From Dehalococcoidia bacterium (GTDB taxonomy: Bacteria; Chloroflexota; Dehalococcoidia; Tepidiformales; Tepidiformaceae), in NCBI GenBank assembly GCA_003104995.1, contig PQAO01000020.1, forward strand, positions 38,665 to 102,664: a stretch of DNA of 64,000 nt, given 5' to 3'. The position numbers and the translations under genes were made by a program. Positions 16,178 through 24,964 of this stretch are shown here, piece by piece (the stretch's first letter is position 1; each line of letters opens with the position of its first letter). The notes beneath the pieces were generated by a model. It was not told the origin of the DNA. It saw only the letters and a program-made list of their open reading frames with translations, and searched no databases.

Positions 16178-17161
16178 CTACTCCTTGAACATGCCGAGGA
16201 CTGCGTCGACCACGTCCTCTTCGGATGGCAGGGCGGCGAACTCGAGGTTCCGGTTATAGGGCAGAGGGACGTCCTTGCAGGCCACGCGGGCCACCGGCGC
16301 GTCGAGCCAGTCGAAGGCGCGTTCCATCACCTGGGACGCCAGCTCTCCGCCGAACCCGCCGAACCGCCAGGCGTCCTCGACGATGACACAGCGGTTGGTC
16401 TTCTTCACCGACGCGATGACGGTGTCCATGTCGAGTGGCTGGAGTGTGCGCAGGTCGATGACCTCGGCGCTGATCTCCTCCTGCTCTTCGAGAAGGGCTG
16501 CCGCGCGAGTCGCCTGGTGGACGCTGCCGCCGTAGCCAACGATGGTCACATCGGTCCCCTCGCGGAGGATGTTCGCAACGCCAAACTCGATGAGGAAGTC
16601 CGGGTCGTCGGGCACCTCGCCCTTGATCGCGTAGTTTGCGGTGTGCTCGATGAAAATGACGGTGTTCTGGTCGCGGAAGGCGCGCTTCAACAGGCCCTTG
16701 GCGTCGGCGGCGTTCGAAGGGCAGACCACCTTCAGGCCAGGGAAGTGCGCGTACATCCCCTCGAGTGAGTGGCTGTGGGTGGCCGCGAGCTGGCTCCCGC
16801 CGCCGCTCGCCATGCGGATCACCATCGGCACGTGTATCTGGCCGTTCGACATGTGGTGGAGCTTGGCCGCGCTGTTCACGATCTGGTCGAGCGCCAGAAA
16901 GCTGAAGTTGATGGTCATCAACTCGACCATGGGGTGCAGGCCCCCCATGGCGGCGCCGATGCCAGCCCCGACGATGCCGGATTCGGCAATCGGCGTGTCT
17001 ATCACGCGCGCCTCGCCAAACTCTTCGAGCAGGCCCTTGGTCACCGCGTAGGAGCCGCCGTAGAGGCCGATGTCCTCGCCCATGAGGAAGATGGTCTCGT
17101 CGCGCAGCATCTCCTCGCGGAGAGCCTCGCGGAGCGCGTCGCGCATGCGCATCTCAGCCAT
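16178..17161 (-). CDS. pdhB: Pyruvate dehydrogenase E1 component, beta subunit
   Basis: 327 residues. Typical features are the N-terminal ThDP-activating Glu (FLMGEDIGLYGGSYAVTKGL), RVIDTPIAESGIVGAGIGAAM, the metal-binding FSFLALDQIVNSAAK, RMASGGGSQLAATHSHSLE, and the C-terminal transketolase domain (IDLRTLQPLDMDTV and IVEDAWRFGGFGGE). It pairs with the alpha subunit to decarboxylate the 2-oxoacid and reductively acylate E2. The ATG giving MAEMRMRD overlaps the end of pdhA by 8 bases, indicating coupled translation. Confidence 0.93.
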   Translation of the reverse strand: MAEMRMRDALREALREEMLRDETIFLMGEDIGLYGGSYAVTKGLLEEFGEARVIDTPIAESGIVGAGIGAAMGGLHPMVELMTINFSFLALDQIVNSAAKLHHMSNGQIHVPMVIRMASGGGSQLAATHSHSLEGMYAHFPGLKVVCPSNAADAKGLLKRAFRDQNTVIFIEHTANYAIKGEVPDDPDFLIEFGVANILREGTDVTIVGYGGSVHQATRAAALLEEQEEISAEVIDLRTLQPLDMDTVIASVKKTNRCVIVEDAWRFGGFGGELASQVMERAFDWLDAPVARVACKDVPLPYNRNLEFAALPSEEDVVDAVLGMFKE

Positions 17162-18155
17162 CGGAGGGCTCCTTGTAGAGGTGGTCGTACAGCGTCTCGA
17201 TGCCCGGCTGTGGGCTCCGCTCGGCGAACTCCACCGATTCGTCGACGACCTGGTCCACCCGCTCGGCGAACTCCTGGTAGCGCGCCTCATCGAGCTGGCC
17301 GGCTTCCATCATCTGTGTCTTGAGGCGCTCGATCGCGTCGCGCTGGCGGTGCTCCTCGACCTCATCCTTCAGCCGGTAGAGTTCCGGGTCCGACATTGAG
17401 TGGCCGCGGTAGCGGTAGGTCATGGCCTCGATGAAGTACGGCCCCTTGCCCGAGCGTGCGTGGTCGACCGCCTTGTTCGTCGCCTCGTGGACGGCGATCA
17501 CGTCCATGCCATCGACCGAGACGGCGGGCATGTTGTAGGCGGCCGCGAGCTTGGGGATCTCGGTCGAAAGCGAGGCGTGGAAGGGCACGCCCATGCCGTA
17601 GAGATTGTTTTCGCAGAAGAAGATGGTCGGAGTGTTCCAGAGCACGGAGAGGTTCAGCGCCTCGTGGAACTCGCCCTCGCCCACGCTCCCATCGCCGAAG
17701 ACGCAGAGGGTCACGTACCCCTCGCTCTTCATGTTCGAAGCCATCCCGAGGCCGACCGCGAGCGGCAGGTGCGCCGCGACGATCGCATAGCCACCGAGAA
17801 ACCCTTTCGAAACGTCGTACAGGTGCATCGAGCCGCCCCGACCGCCGCTCACGCCGGTCGCCTTGCCAAAGAGCTCGGCCATCACGCGGTTCGGGTCGAG
17901 CCCGCGAGCGAGCGCGTGCCCGTGGTCCCGGTAGTGGGTCACCACTTTGTCGCGTTCTTCGAGCGCAGCCATCGAACCGACAGCACAGGCCTCCTGGCCG
18001 GTGTAAAGGTGAAGGAAGCCGCGGATCTTGCCCTTGGTGTAGAGCTCGCCGCACTTCTCCTCGAAGTGGCGGATCAGCATCATTTCGTACAGGAACTTGC
18101 CGAGCTGTTCCGCGCCGAGCGAGGTGCCGGCCGGGCTCGTTGTCTCAGTAGTCAA
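17154..18155 (-). CDS. pdhA: Pyruvate dehydrogenase E1 component, alpha subunit
   Basis: 333 residues. The thiamine-diphosphate/magnesium motif starts GDGSVGEGEFHEALN at residue 154 and closes at ENNLYG (182-187). RDHGHALARG carries the active-site His, and YRYRGHSMSDPELYR is the phosphorylation-loop region of the family. With PdhB it forms the heterotetrameric decarboxylase. Its start overlaps the lpdA stop by 4 bases. The tail reads YDHLYKEPSDG. Confidence 0.94.
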   Translation of the reverse strand: MTTETTSPAGTSLGAEQLGKFLYEMMLIRHFEEKCGELYTKGKIRGFLHLYTGQEACAVGSMAALEERDKVVTHYRDHGHALARGLDPNRVMAELFGKATGVSGGRGGSMHLYDVSKGFLGGYAIVAAHLPLAVGLGMASNMKSEGYVTLCVFGDGSVGEGEFHEALNLSVLWNTPTIFFCENNLYGMGVPFHASLSTEIPKLAAAYNMPAVSVDGMDVIAVHEATNKAVDHARSGKGPYFIEAMTYRYRGHSMSDPELYRLKDEVEEHRQRDAIERLKTQMMEAGQLDEARYQEFAERVDQVVDESVEFAERSPQPGIETLYDHLYKEPSDG

Positions 18156-19573
18156 CGTGGGGTTGCTCCTTGTGGCTGGGCGGCCCGTCTCCGCGCGATG
18201 TGGATGGCCTCGCCATCGACTGCGAGTGCCGCTTCTTTGATCGCCTCCGCCAGGGTCGGGTGAGCGTGGACGGCGAAGCCCACCTCGATGGTGGTCGCTT
18301 CGAGCAGGGCGACCATCGTTGCCTCGCCCAGCAGGTCGTTCATGTCGTACCCGATCATGTGCATGCCGAGCACCTGCCCGGTCGCCTCGTCGGCCACCAC
18401 CTTCACAAAGCCTTCCGTGTGCCCGGCCGCGACAGCCTTGCCCAGCGCTGTCAGCGGGAAGCGCCCGGTCTTGACCGCGAATCCGGCCTCCTTCGCCGCG
18501 GCCTCGGTGTAGCCGATGGAGCCCACCTGGGGCTGGCAGAACGTGGCACGGGGAAGCTGGACGTAATCGAGAGCGGGAACACGCTTGCCGGCGATATGCT
18601 CAGCGGCCAGCACGCCCTGTTGCGATGCCACATGGGCCAGCATCAGCTTGCCGGTCACGTCGCCCACCGCATAGATGCCCGGCACGTTGGTCTGCATCTG
18701 GTCATCGATGGTGATGAAGCCTCGCTGGGTGGCCACGCCCGCCGCCTCCAGGTTCAGGCCGCTGGTATGCGGCACGAAACCGATGGCGACCAGGACGGCG
18801 TCTGCCTCAAGTGTCTCTTCGCCGGATTCGCCCTTGACGGTGACCTTCGCCGTCCCGCCGCTGGCCGTGACGGACTCGACCCGGGTCTTCACGAGGCAGC
18901 GGATTCCACGTCCCTCGAACGAGCGCTTCAACTGGCGGCCGATGTCCGGGTCTTCGAGTGGCACGAGTGTGTCGAGCAGCTCGACAACGGTGACCTCAGT
19001 GCCGTAGCTCGCCCAGATGTGGGCGAATTCGACACCGACCGGGCCGGCGCCAATCACCACGGCCCGTTTGGGGGCGTCGCGCTGTTCCAGGGCCTCGCGG
19101 CTGGTCAGGATAGTCTTGCCGTCCGGCTGCACTCCCGGGAGCACCCGCGTCGTCGCGCCTGTTGCGATGATGATGTTGTTTGCCTGGTACGCGGTCCCGC
19201 CGGAAACGACGGTCCGGGTGCCTTTCAGGGCAGCATCGCCGGCGATCACGGTCACGCCGTTGTCGCGCAGCAGGCCTTCGACCCCGGAGACGATCTTTTC
19301 CACCACCTGTCGGCTCCGGCCGATGGCCGAAGCGAAATCGAACGTGACTGCATCCGCGCCCTTGAGCCCCCATGTGCCCGCATCGCGCACATAGTTCACC
19401 ACGTCGGCGTTCTTCAGGACGGCTTTGCTTGGGATGCAGCCCCAGTTGAGGCAGAGGCCACCCACCCGTTCCTTTTCGAAGAGGGCCACGCTGAGGCCGA
19501 GCTGGGCAGCCCGGATGGCAGCGACATACCCGCCGGGGCCTCCCCCAATGATCGCAACATCGTATTCAGCCAT
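18152..19573 (-). CDS. lpdA: Dihydrolipoyl dehydrogenase (E3)
   Basis: 473 residues. The FAD-binding GGGPGGYVAA lies at the N-terminus, the redox disulfide C41-LNWG-C46 follows, then an NAD-binding VVIGAGPVGVEFA, a second FAD contact (IYAVGDVTGKLMLAHVA) and the C-terminal HAHPTLAEAIKEA carrying the active-site His/Glu pair. It reoxidises dihydrolipoamide with NAD+. It heads the operon, preceded by TAGGAG before the ATG, so E3 is made first and is dedicated to this complex. The upstream 130 bases should hold the operon promoter; I could not fix one with confidence. Confidence 0.95.
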   Translation of the reverse strand: MAEYDVAIIGGGPGGYVAAIRAAQLGLSVALFEKERVGGLCLNWGCIPSKAVLKNADVVNYVRDAGTWGLKGADAVTFDFASAIGRSRQVVEKIVSGVEGLLRDNGVTVIAGDAALKGTRTVVSGGTAYQANNIIIATGATTRVLPGVQPDGKTILTSREALEQRDAPKRAVVIGAGPVGVEFAHIWASYGTEVTVVELLDTLVPLEDPDIGRQLKRSFEGRGIRCLVKTRVESVTASGGTAKVTVKGESGEETLEADAVLVAIGFVPHTSGLNLEAAGVATQRGFITIDDQMQTNVPGIYAVGDVTGKLMLAHVASQQGVLAAEHIAGKRVPALDYVQLPRATFCQPQVGSIGYTEAAAKEAGFAVKTGRFPLTALGKAVAAGHTEGFVKVVADEATGQVLGMHMIGYDMNDLLGEATMVALLEATTIEVGFAVHAHPTLAEAIKEAALAVDGEAIHIARRRAAQPQGATPR

Positions 19574-19701
19574 AGTCTGCTCCTAGACTACCATAGCGTT
19601 GACCGCAGGGCTCGATGCATCAGTAGATTCAATTCGAGCCTATCCACTGTCGCCCAAACGGAGTGGCTTGTCTACGCGGGATGGCGAGGAAGAGAGCCCG
19701 A

Positions 19702-20340
19702 TCAGCTCGCGGGGCGGCGGATGATGGTCATGGCGTGTGTGCGAAGTGGCGGGATAGCGGCAAGCGGCCCGTAGAGCCACGGAGCAACCGCCGTGATACG
19801 GCGGGCAATTGGGGGAGCAAGGGTGATGCTTCGCGTGAGCATTTTTGTGCCGGGGAACCAGCGCATGAGGTCGGCCCGGGAAACCGGGTGGACGTTCGCG
19901 TTCGAGCGGCTCTGGCGGCGCATGTCGTACACGAGGATGAGGCCCCCGGGGCGGGTGATCCGCAGCAGTTCCCGGGCGATACCGGCGGAAACTCCCTCGT
20001 CCGGGACCGAGCTAAACAACGTGAAGGCGAGCGATAGATCGAACGTGTTCTCCGGTTCGGGGATGTTGTCCGCGCTGCCGAGGTGCACTCGGATGTTTGG
20101 CGAAAGGATGCGGTGTTCCAGGACGGCGGCCTCCCAAAGGTCCATTCCAGCAAGGTGTTCGGGGCGCGCTCCCCATTGCAGGAACTGGCGCAGGTTATAG
20201 CCGCTGGAGCAGCCGGCTTCGAACACGCGCAGTTCGCGCAGGTGCTCCCACCCGGTCTTGCGAAGGAGGCCCAACAGGAAGCCCTCACGTTCCCGCACCA
20301 TGGCGATGTTGCCGGGCAGCAAGATGGAGTAGTCGGCCAT
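19702..20340 (-). CDS. Class I SAM-dependent methyltransferase
   Basis: 212 residues. The SAM-binding motif I is FEAGCSSGYNLRQFL (about 41-55), with the acidic end of strand 2 at GMDLWEAAV, motif II-like FDLSLAFTLFSSVPDE and ELLRITRPGGLILVYD as the post-II segment. The first residues (LPGNIAMVREREGFLLGLL) resemble small-molecule methyltransferases that act near glycan or lipid substrates. Substrate unknown. It lies upstream of lpdA on the same strand, 128 bases away, and is divergent from the aminomutase-like gene. Confidence 0.8.
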   Translation of the reverse strand: MADYSILLPGNIAMVREREGFLLGLLRKTGWEHLRELRVFEAGCSSGYNLRQFLQWGARPEHLAGMDLWEAAVLEHRILSPNIRVHLGSADNIPEPENTFDLSLAFTLFSSVPDEGVSAGIARELLRITRPGGLILVYDMRRQSRSNANVHPVSRADLMRWFPGTKMLTRSITLAPPIARRITAVAPWLYGPLAAIPPLRTHAMTIIRRPAS

Positions 20341-20424
20341 TGGAGGAACGTAGCCGGGGGGGCTGGCGGGCGCAAGGAATCACGGCAAGGGGCTATCATT
20401 CGGGCCAGTCGCGGGAGGACAGGA

Positions 20425-21768
20425 ATGGGCATCGAACAAGCGTACGTGGAAAAGCACCCCGAATCGGCCCGGCTCTATCAGCGGGCGAGCCAGGTGCTCC
20501 CCAGCGGCGTCACCCACGACAGCCGCTTCATGCGCCCGTTCCCCATCTACGCGGAACGCGCGGCCGGCGCGCACAAGTGGGACGTCGACGGACACGAACA
20601 CATCGACTATGTGATGGGCCACGGGGCCTTGCTGCTCGGGCACAACTACCCGTCGGTGGCCGAGGCAGCCGCCGCGCAGCTCGCCCGCGGCACCCACTAC
20701 GGCGCCGGCCATGTTCTGGAGATCGCGTGGGCGGAAGAGGTGGTCCGGCTCGTGCCCTCGGCCGAAGTGGTGCGCTTCACCAGCTCTGGCACCGAGGCCA
20801 CCCTCATGGCCCTGCGGCTGGCCCGCAGCTTCACGGGGAAGCCCGGCGTCATCAAGTTCGACCGCCACTTTCATGGCTGGCACGACTACGTCGTCGCCAG
20901 CTCGAAGTACTCCGGGGCGTTACCGCCCGGCGTGCCCCAGGCGACCCTGGATTCGGTGGCGGTACTCCCCCTGGAGATGTCCACAGTCCGGGAAACGGTA
21001 GCGGCCCGGGACGATGTCGGCGCCATCATCGTTGAGTCAGCGGGCGCGTCGAGCGGCCAGCTACCGGTCCCGCGCGGTTTCCTCCAAGAACTGCAAGCCT
21101 TCTGCCGTGCCGAGGGCATCCTCTTCATCATGGACGAGGTGGTCACGGGGTTCCGCTGGGCGCCCGGAGGCGTCCAGGAGGTCGAGGGACTGCAGCCCGA
21201 CCTCACGACCCTCGCCAAGATCCTGGCGGGTGGTCTGCCGGGCGGGGCAGTGGCCGGCCGCCGCGCCGTGATGGAGCGCCTCCAGTTCCCTGCGCCCGGG
21301 ACCAGCGCGCCCAAGATCGGCCATCCGGGCACGTTCAATGCGAACCCGCTTTCAGCGGCCGCCGGCGTTGCCTGCCTTCGCGAAATTGCGGACGGTTCCC
21401 ACCAGCGCCGCGCCTCCGAGCTCTCGGCCCAGCTCCGCGGCGGCATGAACGCGATACTGTGCGAGCTGGGCATCCCGGGATACGTCTATGGCCAGTCCTC
21501 CGAGTTCCGCATCATCCTCGCCGGGACGACTGTCCCGGAGGCCCAGGACTACGACCCCCACAACCTGCCGTTCGAGTTCCTTGCCAAAGGGATGCCCGAA
21601 CACCGCACGCGCCTGCTGCAGCTCGCCATGGTGAATCGCGGGTCGCACCTGTTCGGTAGTGGCGGTATGGCCAGCTCCGTGCATACCGAAGACGACATCG
21701 CCCGGACGGTCGAGGCCTGGCGCGGCGCACTGCTCGACCTCCGGGCGGAAGGTGCGCTCGCGGATTAG
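20425..21768 (+). CDS. PLP-dependent class III aminotransferase (glutamate-1-semialdehyde aminomutase-like)
   Basis: 447 residues. Key elements are VMGHGALLLGHNYP near the N-terminus, TSSGTEATLMALRLARSFTGK, HFHGWHDY, the PLP-ring Asp in LFIMDEVVTGFRWAPGG, and the Schiff-base lysine in TTLAKILAGGLPGGAVAG. This is the GSA aminomutase branch. True HemL uses GSA for tetrapyrrole synthesis; no other hem gene is near, and the N-terminus differs somewhat, so a related mutase or transaminase is equally likely. ATG start after GCGGGAGGACAGGA. A TATCAT -10-like box lies 26 bases upstream. Confidence 0.85.
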   Translation: MGIEQAYVEKHPESARLYQRASQVLPSGVTHDSRFMRPFPIYAERAAGAHKWDVDGHEHIDYVMGHGALLLGHNYPSVAEAAAAQLARGTHYGAGHVLEIAWAEEVVRLVPSAEVVRFTSSGTEATLMALRLARSFTGKPGVIKFDRHFHGWHDYVVASSKYSGALPPGVPQATLDSVAVLPLEMSTVRETVAARDDVGAIIVESAGASSGQLPVPRGFLQELQAFCRAEGILFIMDEVVTGFRWAPGGVQEVEGLQPDLTTLAKILAGGLPGGAVAGRRAVMERLQFPAPGTSAPKIGHPGTFNANPLSAAAGVACLREIADGSHQRRASELSAQLRGGMNAILCELGIPGYVYGQSSEFRIILAGTTVPEAQDYDPHNLPFEFLAKGMPEHRTRLLQLAMVNRGSHLFGSGGMASSVHTEDDIARTVEAWRGALLDLRAEGALAD

Positions 21769-22232
21769 TCGAGCGGCTTGGCGGCCATCAGGAACACAAT
21801 CACCATCAAGGCGCTCGCATCGACGTGGGCGATATTCAGGTAGCGCGTCATTCGCTTCCTCGTGTCCACCTGCTCCGCGGCGGGGTCGGTATCCAGCAGC
21901 TGGACGATCCGGTTGCTTTCAGGGCCGAAGAACAACATGCCGATGAGGAACGCCACGGCGTAGATCGCCAGAGAAACGATGATCCAGGGGTTGTCGCCGT
22001 AACTCCAGTCGCCCTCGGCCATGATCCAGAAGCCGAAAACAAGCGTCAGTAACGAAACCGGGACGAAGTAGCGCCCACCGAACCAGGCGAGCGTGCGGAA
22101 GAGCGATGCGAGTTGCGTCGAGTCTCCGCTGGTTCGCGCCCGGACGGCGACCAGGTTCAGCATGACGTTGCCGCCGACCCAGAGGATCGCGGAAAGCACA
22201 TGCAACCACAACAGCGTTTCGTAAGTGTTCAA
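21765..22232 (-). CDS. DUF2269-like integral membrane protein
   Basis: 155 residues with four hydrophobic helices and a WLHVLSAILWVGGNVML opening in which the His and the GG are typical of the family. A further conserved His lies in the last helix (NIAHVDASALMVIV). Such proteins may bind haem or metals, but function is unknown. TTG start, with GAGGAG about 13 bases upstream, so initiation is probably weak. It converges with the aminomutase gene, overlapping by four bases. Confidence 0.7.
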   Translation of the reverse strand: MNTYETLLWLHVLSAILWVGGNVMLNLVAVRARTSGDSTQLASLFRTLAWFGGRYFVPVSLLTLVFGFWIMAEGDWSYGDNPWIIVSLAIYAVAFLIGMLFFGPESNRIVQLLDTDPAAEQVDTRKRMTRYLNIAHVDASALMVIVFLMAAKPLD

Positions 22233-22408
22233 AAAGGTTCAGTCTCCTCAGTGATGCGGGCCCTGGGGCACCTGGGCACCTTGATCCACTGTTGCAACTG
22301 GAGTTCTGTGGTCTCCGTGAAGGGGTTCACAGTGAGACGCAGGCCGGAGGTAAATTCGGAGAAGCGAAGATTACGCCGGGCACCTTCGAATTCGGCTATC
22401 ATGGTCGC

Positions 22409-22771
22409 GTGGTACAGACCATCGTGTTTTTCCTGGTGCTGGGGTTCCCGTTCATCATCTACCTGGTGAACGCAGCGCTTGCTCAACGGGAGTCCCGCGG
22501 CATAGCAGCCGGTGTCCCCAAACCCAAGGAGGCGAAGCCTCCGCGGAGCCGCTCGGGCCGAGCCCGCCCGGCAAAGGTGCGTTCGGCCCGGGTGACATCC
22601 TGCGGGCGCAATTTCTCGCACATGATGCTGGCGCTGATGGGCTCGGCGGACAGCTGCCGCTACTGCACCTACATCACGGAAGTCCCACCCCCACGTCCAG
22701 AGGGAGACGAGGACGAGCATGACGCCGCCGTCCGCGCGGCCGAAGAGATCATCGACCAGGCGAAACACTAG
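22409..22771 (+). CDS. Small single-pass membrane protein of unknown function
   Basis: 120 residues from the GTG that gives a clean N-terminal hydrophobic helix (VVQTIVFFLVLGFPFIIYLV). A very basic Pro/Arg/Lys linker follows, then a short Cys-containing segment (SADSCRYCTYITE) and an acidic tail. The layout suggests an N-terminal membrane anchor and a cytoplasmic metal-binding CxxC. TATCAT lies 6 bases ahead of the GTG, so the mRNA may be leaderless; a longer in-frame ATG start at 22292 exists but would place non-coding-looking sequence ahead of the helix. No family recognised. Confidence 0.5.
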   Translation: MVQTIVFFLVLGFPFIIYLVNAALAQRESRGIAAGVPKPKEAKPPRSRSGRARPAKVRSARVTSCGRNFSHMMLALMGSADSCRYCTYITEVPPPRPEGDEDEHDAAVRAAEEIIDQAKH

Positions 22772-22823
22772 CCCGACGCCGCCCCCGCTATACTCTGCTC
22801 CACCAGATATCCGGAGCACTCCC

Positions 22824-23816
22824 GTGAAACACACACGCCTGGGCCGCACCGGCCTCCAGGTCTCGCGCCTGTGTCTTGGCACCATGACGTTCGGCTTCCA
22901 GTCGGATGAGAAGACAGCGACTGCCATCATGGACAAGGCCTTTGATGGCGGCGTGACCTTCTTCGACACCGCGGATGTCTACCCGCTTGGAGCCCCCGCC
23001 GGCGCCCAGGGCCGAACCGAGGAGATCGTCGGCAAATGGCTCGAGGGCCGCCGCGACCGGCTGGTCCTCGCCACCAAGTGCTTCGGCCGCACGGGCCCGA
23101 GCCGCTGGGACCAGGGCAACTCCCGCAAGCACATCCTCGATGCTGTGGACGCCTCTCTCCGGCGACTTGGGACCGACTACATCGACCTCTACCAGCTCCA
23201 CGGGCCCGATCCGGACACCCCGATCGACGAGACGCTGAAAGCGCTCGACGACCTCGTCCGCTGGGGCAAGGTGCGATACGTGGGCTGCTCGAACTTCCTC
23301 GCCTACCAGGTCGCGCGATCACTGGGCCGGAGCGAGGCTCTTGGCACGGTGCGCTTCGACTCGGTCCAGCCGCGCTACAACCTCCTCTTCCGCGAATTCG
23401 AGCGGGAACTCTTACCGCTCTGCGGCGAAGAGGGCATTGGCGTCATCCCCTACAACCCGATCGCGGGCGGGCTTCTGAGCGGCAAGCACAACCCCCAGTC
23501 CGGGCCCGAGGAGGGCTCGCGCTTCACCCTCGGCACGGCGGCCGAGCGCTACCAGGATCGCTACTGGCACGAAGGCATGTTCGAGACGGTGGAGAAGCTG
23601 CGCCCCATGGCCGCCGATGCGGGCATGACGCTGCCGCAAATGGCTGTCGCGTGGGTGCTGGCGAACCCCGTCATCACCGCCCCGATCATCGGCGCCAGCC
23701 GTCCGGAACAGCTAGACGACACGCTGAAGGCCGTGGAGACACCCCTGATGTCCGAACTGAAGAAGAGCCTGGATGTCCTGACTTCGCAGTACCGCAAGGG
23801 CGACTCGGCCCGCTGA
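22824..23816 (+). CDS. Aldo/keto reductase
   Basis: 330 residues with the NADPH-dependent (alpha/beta)8 barrel pattern. Catalytic residues are Asp48 and Tyr53 (TFFDTADVYPLG), Lys85 (LATKCFG) and His in LYQLHGPDP. The C-terminal cofactor loop IIGASRPEQLDDTL is that of the AKR families related to YajO and potassium-channel beta subunits. It reduces an unknown aldehyde or ketone. GTG start after CCGGAG. A TATACT box lies about 30 bases upstream. Its stop overlaps the start of the next gene (TGATG), so both are co-translated. Confidence 0.9.
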   Translation: MKHTRLGRTGLQVSRLCLGTMTFGFQSDEKTATAIMDKAFDGGVTFFDTADVYPLGAPAGAQGRTEEIVGKWLEGRRDRLVLATKCFGRTGPSRWDQGNSRKHILDAVDASLRRLGTDYIDLYQLHGPDPDTPIDETLKALDDLVRWGKVRYVGCSNFLAYQVARSLGRSEALGTVRFDSVQPRYNLLFREFERELLPLCGEEGIGVIPYNPIAGGLLSGKHNPQSGPEEGSRFTLGTAAERYQDRYWHEGMFETVEKLRPMAADAGMTLPQMAVAWVLANPVITAPIIGASRPEQLDDTLKAVETPLMSELKKSLDVLTSQYRKGDSAR

Positions 23817-24589
23817 TGAGCGAACTCGCCAACCTCCTCGATATCGCGCGCCGGGCAGCGGCCCTCGCCGGCGAGGTCATCATGCCCCTGTACGCCAGCG
23901 GGACCGCGGTCGAACTCAAGGCCGACCGCACCCCGGTCACCGCCGCCGATCGCAACGCAGAACTGGCCGTCCGCGAGTTCCTTGCCCGGGAGTGTCCGGG
24001 CCACGGAATCCTTGGCGAGGAGTTCGGCGAGTCACCCGGCGATGGACGCCACCGCTGGGTCCTCGACCCCATCGACGGCACCAAGTCGTTCGTCCATCAC
24101 GTACCGCTCTTCGGCACGCTTATCGCCCTCGAGCGGGACGGCGTGCCGGTCGTGGGCGTGATCGCCTGCCACGCTGCTGGAGAGACCGCCTCGGCCGCCC
24201 GCGGGCTCGGTGCGTTCCTCAACGGCGAGCCCATCCACGTCTCGGCGGTCGACCGGCTCGAGGACGCCACCGTCTCGATGACCTCGTACGCACGGACAGC
24301 TGCGATGCACCCGAAGGGGTTCGCCAGCCTGGTCTCCCAATGCGGGCTCGCCCGGGCGTGGGGTGATTGCTATGGCTACCTGATGGTCGCGGCAGGCCGG
24401 GCGGAAGTGATGCTGGACCCGGAGATGAGCATCTGGGACGCGGCTGCGCTCTACCCCGTCATCACCGAGGCGGGAGGCGGGTTCAGCCAGTGGGATGGGA
24501 CGCCAGGCGTTGGTGGCTCGGTCGTAGCCACCAACGGCGTACTCCACGGGGCGGTCCTGGCGGCCCTTCGCGAAGACGCCGGACAATGA
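23816..24589 (+). CDS. Inositol-monophosphatase-family phosphatase (histidinol-phosphatase-like)
   Basis: 257 residues. Metal ligands are present: E68-E69 (LGEEFGE), D84-P-I-D87-G-T (LDPIDGTKSF) and Asp in IWDAAALYPVITEAGG. The sequence PVTAADRNAELAVREFL and the Gly-rich C-terminus match the HisN/inositol monophosphatase family, which hydrolyses histidinol phosphate or sugar phosphates with magnesium. The family splits poorly by sequence, so substrate is left open; a bacterial HisN role is most common when no other histidinol phosphatase exists. Translation is coupled to the aldo/keto reductase. A terminator starts at its stop codon. Confidence 0.82.
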   Translation: MSELANLLDIARRAAALAGEVIMPLYASGTAVELKADRTPVTAADRNAELAVREFLARECPGHGILGEEFGESPGDGRHRWVLDPIDGTKSFVHHVPLFGTLIALERDGVPVVGVIACHAAGETASAARGLGAFLNGEPIHVSAVDRLEDATVSMTSYARTAAMHPKGFASLVSQCGLARAWGDCYGYLMVAAGRAEVMLDPEMSIWDAAALYPVITEAGGGFSQWDGTPGVGGSVVATNGVLHGAVLAALREDAGQ

Positions 24590-24619
24590 AAGAGGACCCG
24601 CGCATTGGGGTCCTCTTTC
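24588..24619. terminator. Intrinsic terminator, probably bidirectional
   Basis: A 12-base-pair perfect stem (GAAAGAGGACCC with GGGTCCTCTTTC) around an 8-base loop. It overlaps the stop codon of the inositol-phosphatase gene. Runs of A and T at the stem base give U-tracts on both strands, so it can also stop transcripts from the small zinc-ribbon gene on the minus strand. Confidence 0.8.
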
Positions 24620-24651
24620 ATTTGCTCGGTTAAGCAGAAACGGGCTGGCGA

Positions 24652-24792
24652 TCAGGCCTTGCCGATCTTGAACATCTTGGTGCTGCACACCGGGCAGACA
24701 CCCTCGGTGGCGGGCTTACCGTTCTTCATGGTGATGGGCTTCGGGTCTTTCATCTCCCGTTTTTCCCGGCACTTGAGGCAGTAGGCTTCCAA
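24652..24792 (-). CDS. 46-residue zinc-ribbon protein (DUF5679-like)
   Basis: A very small protein with two CxxC knuckles: YCLKCREKREM and GVCPVCSTKMF, separated by a KNGKPATEG linker. This is the DUF5679 pattern. The start is TTG, fixed by a near-perfect AAGGAGGG 5 bases upstream; the open frame extends further upstream, but that part is out of keeping with the family. It lies downstream of truB on the same strand with its own promoter and terminator. Likely a nucleic-acid or ribosome-associated zinc protein; function unknown. Confidence 0.78.
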   Translation of the reverse strand: MEAYCLKCREKREMKDPKPITMKNGKPATEGVCPVCSTKMFKIGKA

Positions 24793-24892
24793 GGGATCCC
24801 TCCTTCTTGAGTCCCGCCCGCGGGTCGGGCGGTTTACTGGCAAATTGTTAGAGTGCCTACGCGGATACGCAGGTGAAGCCAGTTCCTCTGGC

Positions 24893-24921
24893 ATGATCTG
24901 AGTGCATGGCCCCGATGTCAA
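24893..24921 (-). promoter_or_regulatory. Promoter of the 46-residue zinc-ribbon gene
   Basis: On the minus strand TTGACA, 17 bases, GATCAT. The surrounding DNA is clearly less GC-rich than its flanks. Initiation would leave a leader of about 95 bases that includes a GC-rich hairpin (CCGCCCG and CGGGCGG) just ahead of the ribosome-binding site. Confidence 0.55.
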
Positions 24922-24964
24922 TACCAAAATTGAGTTTGAGCACGACATAATGCACTGATTTCGC

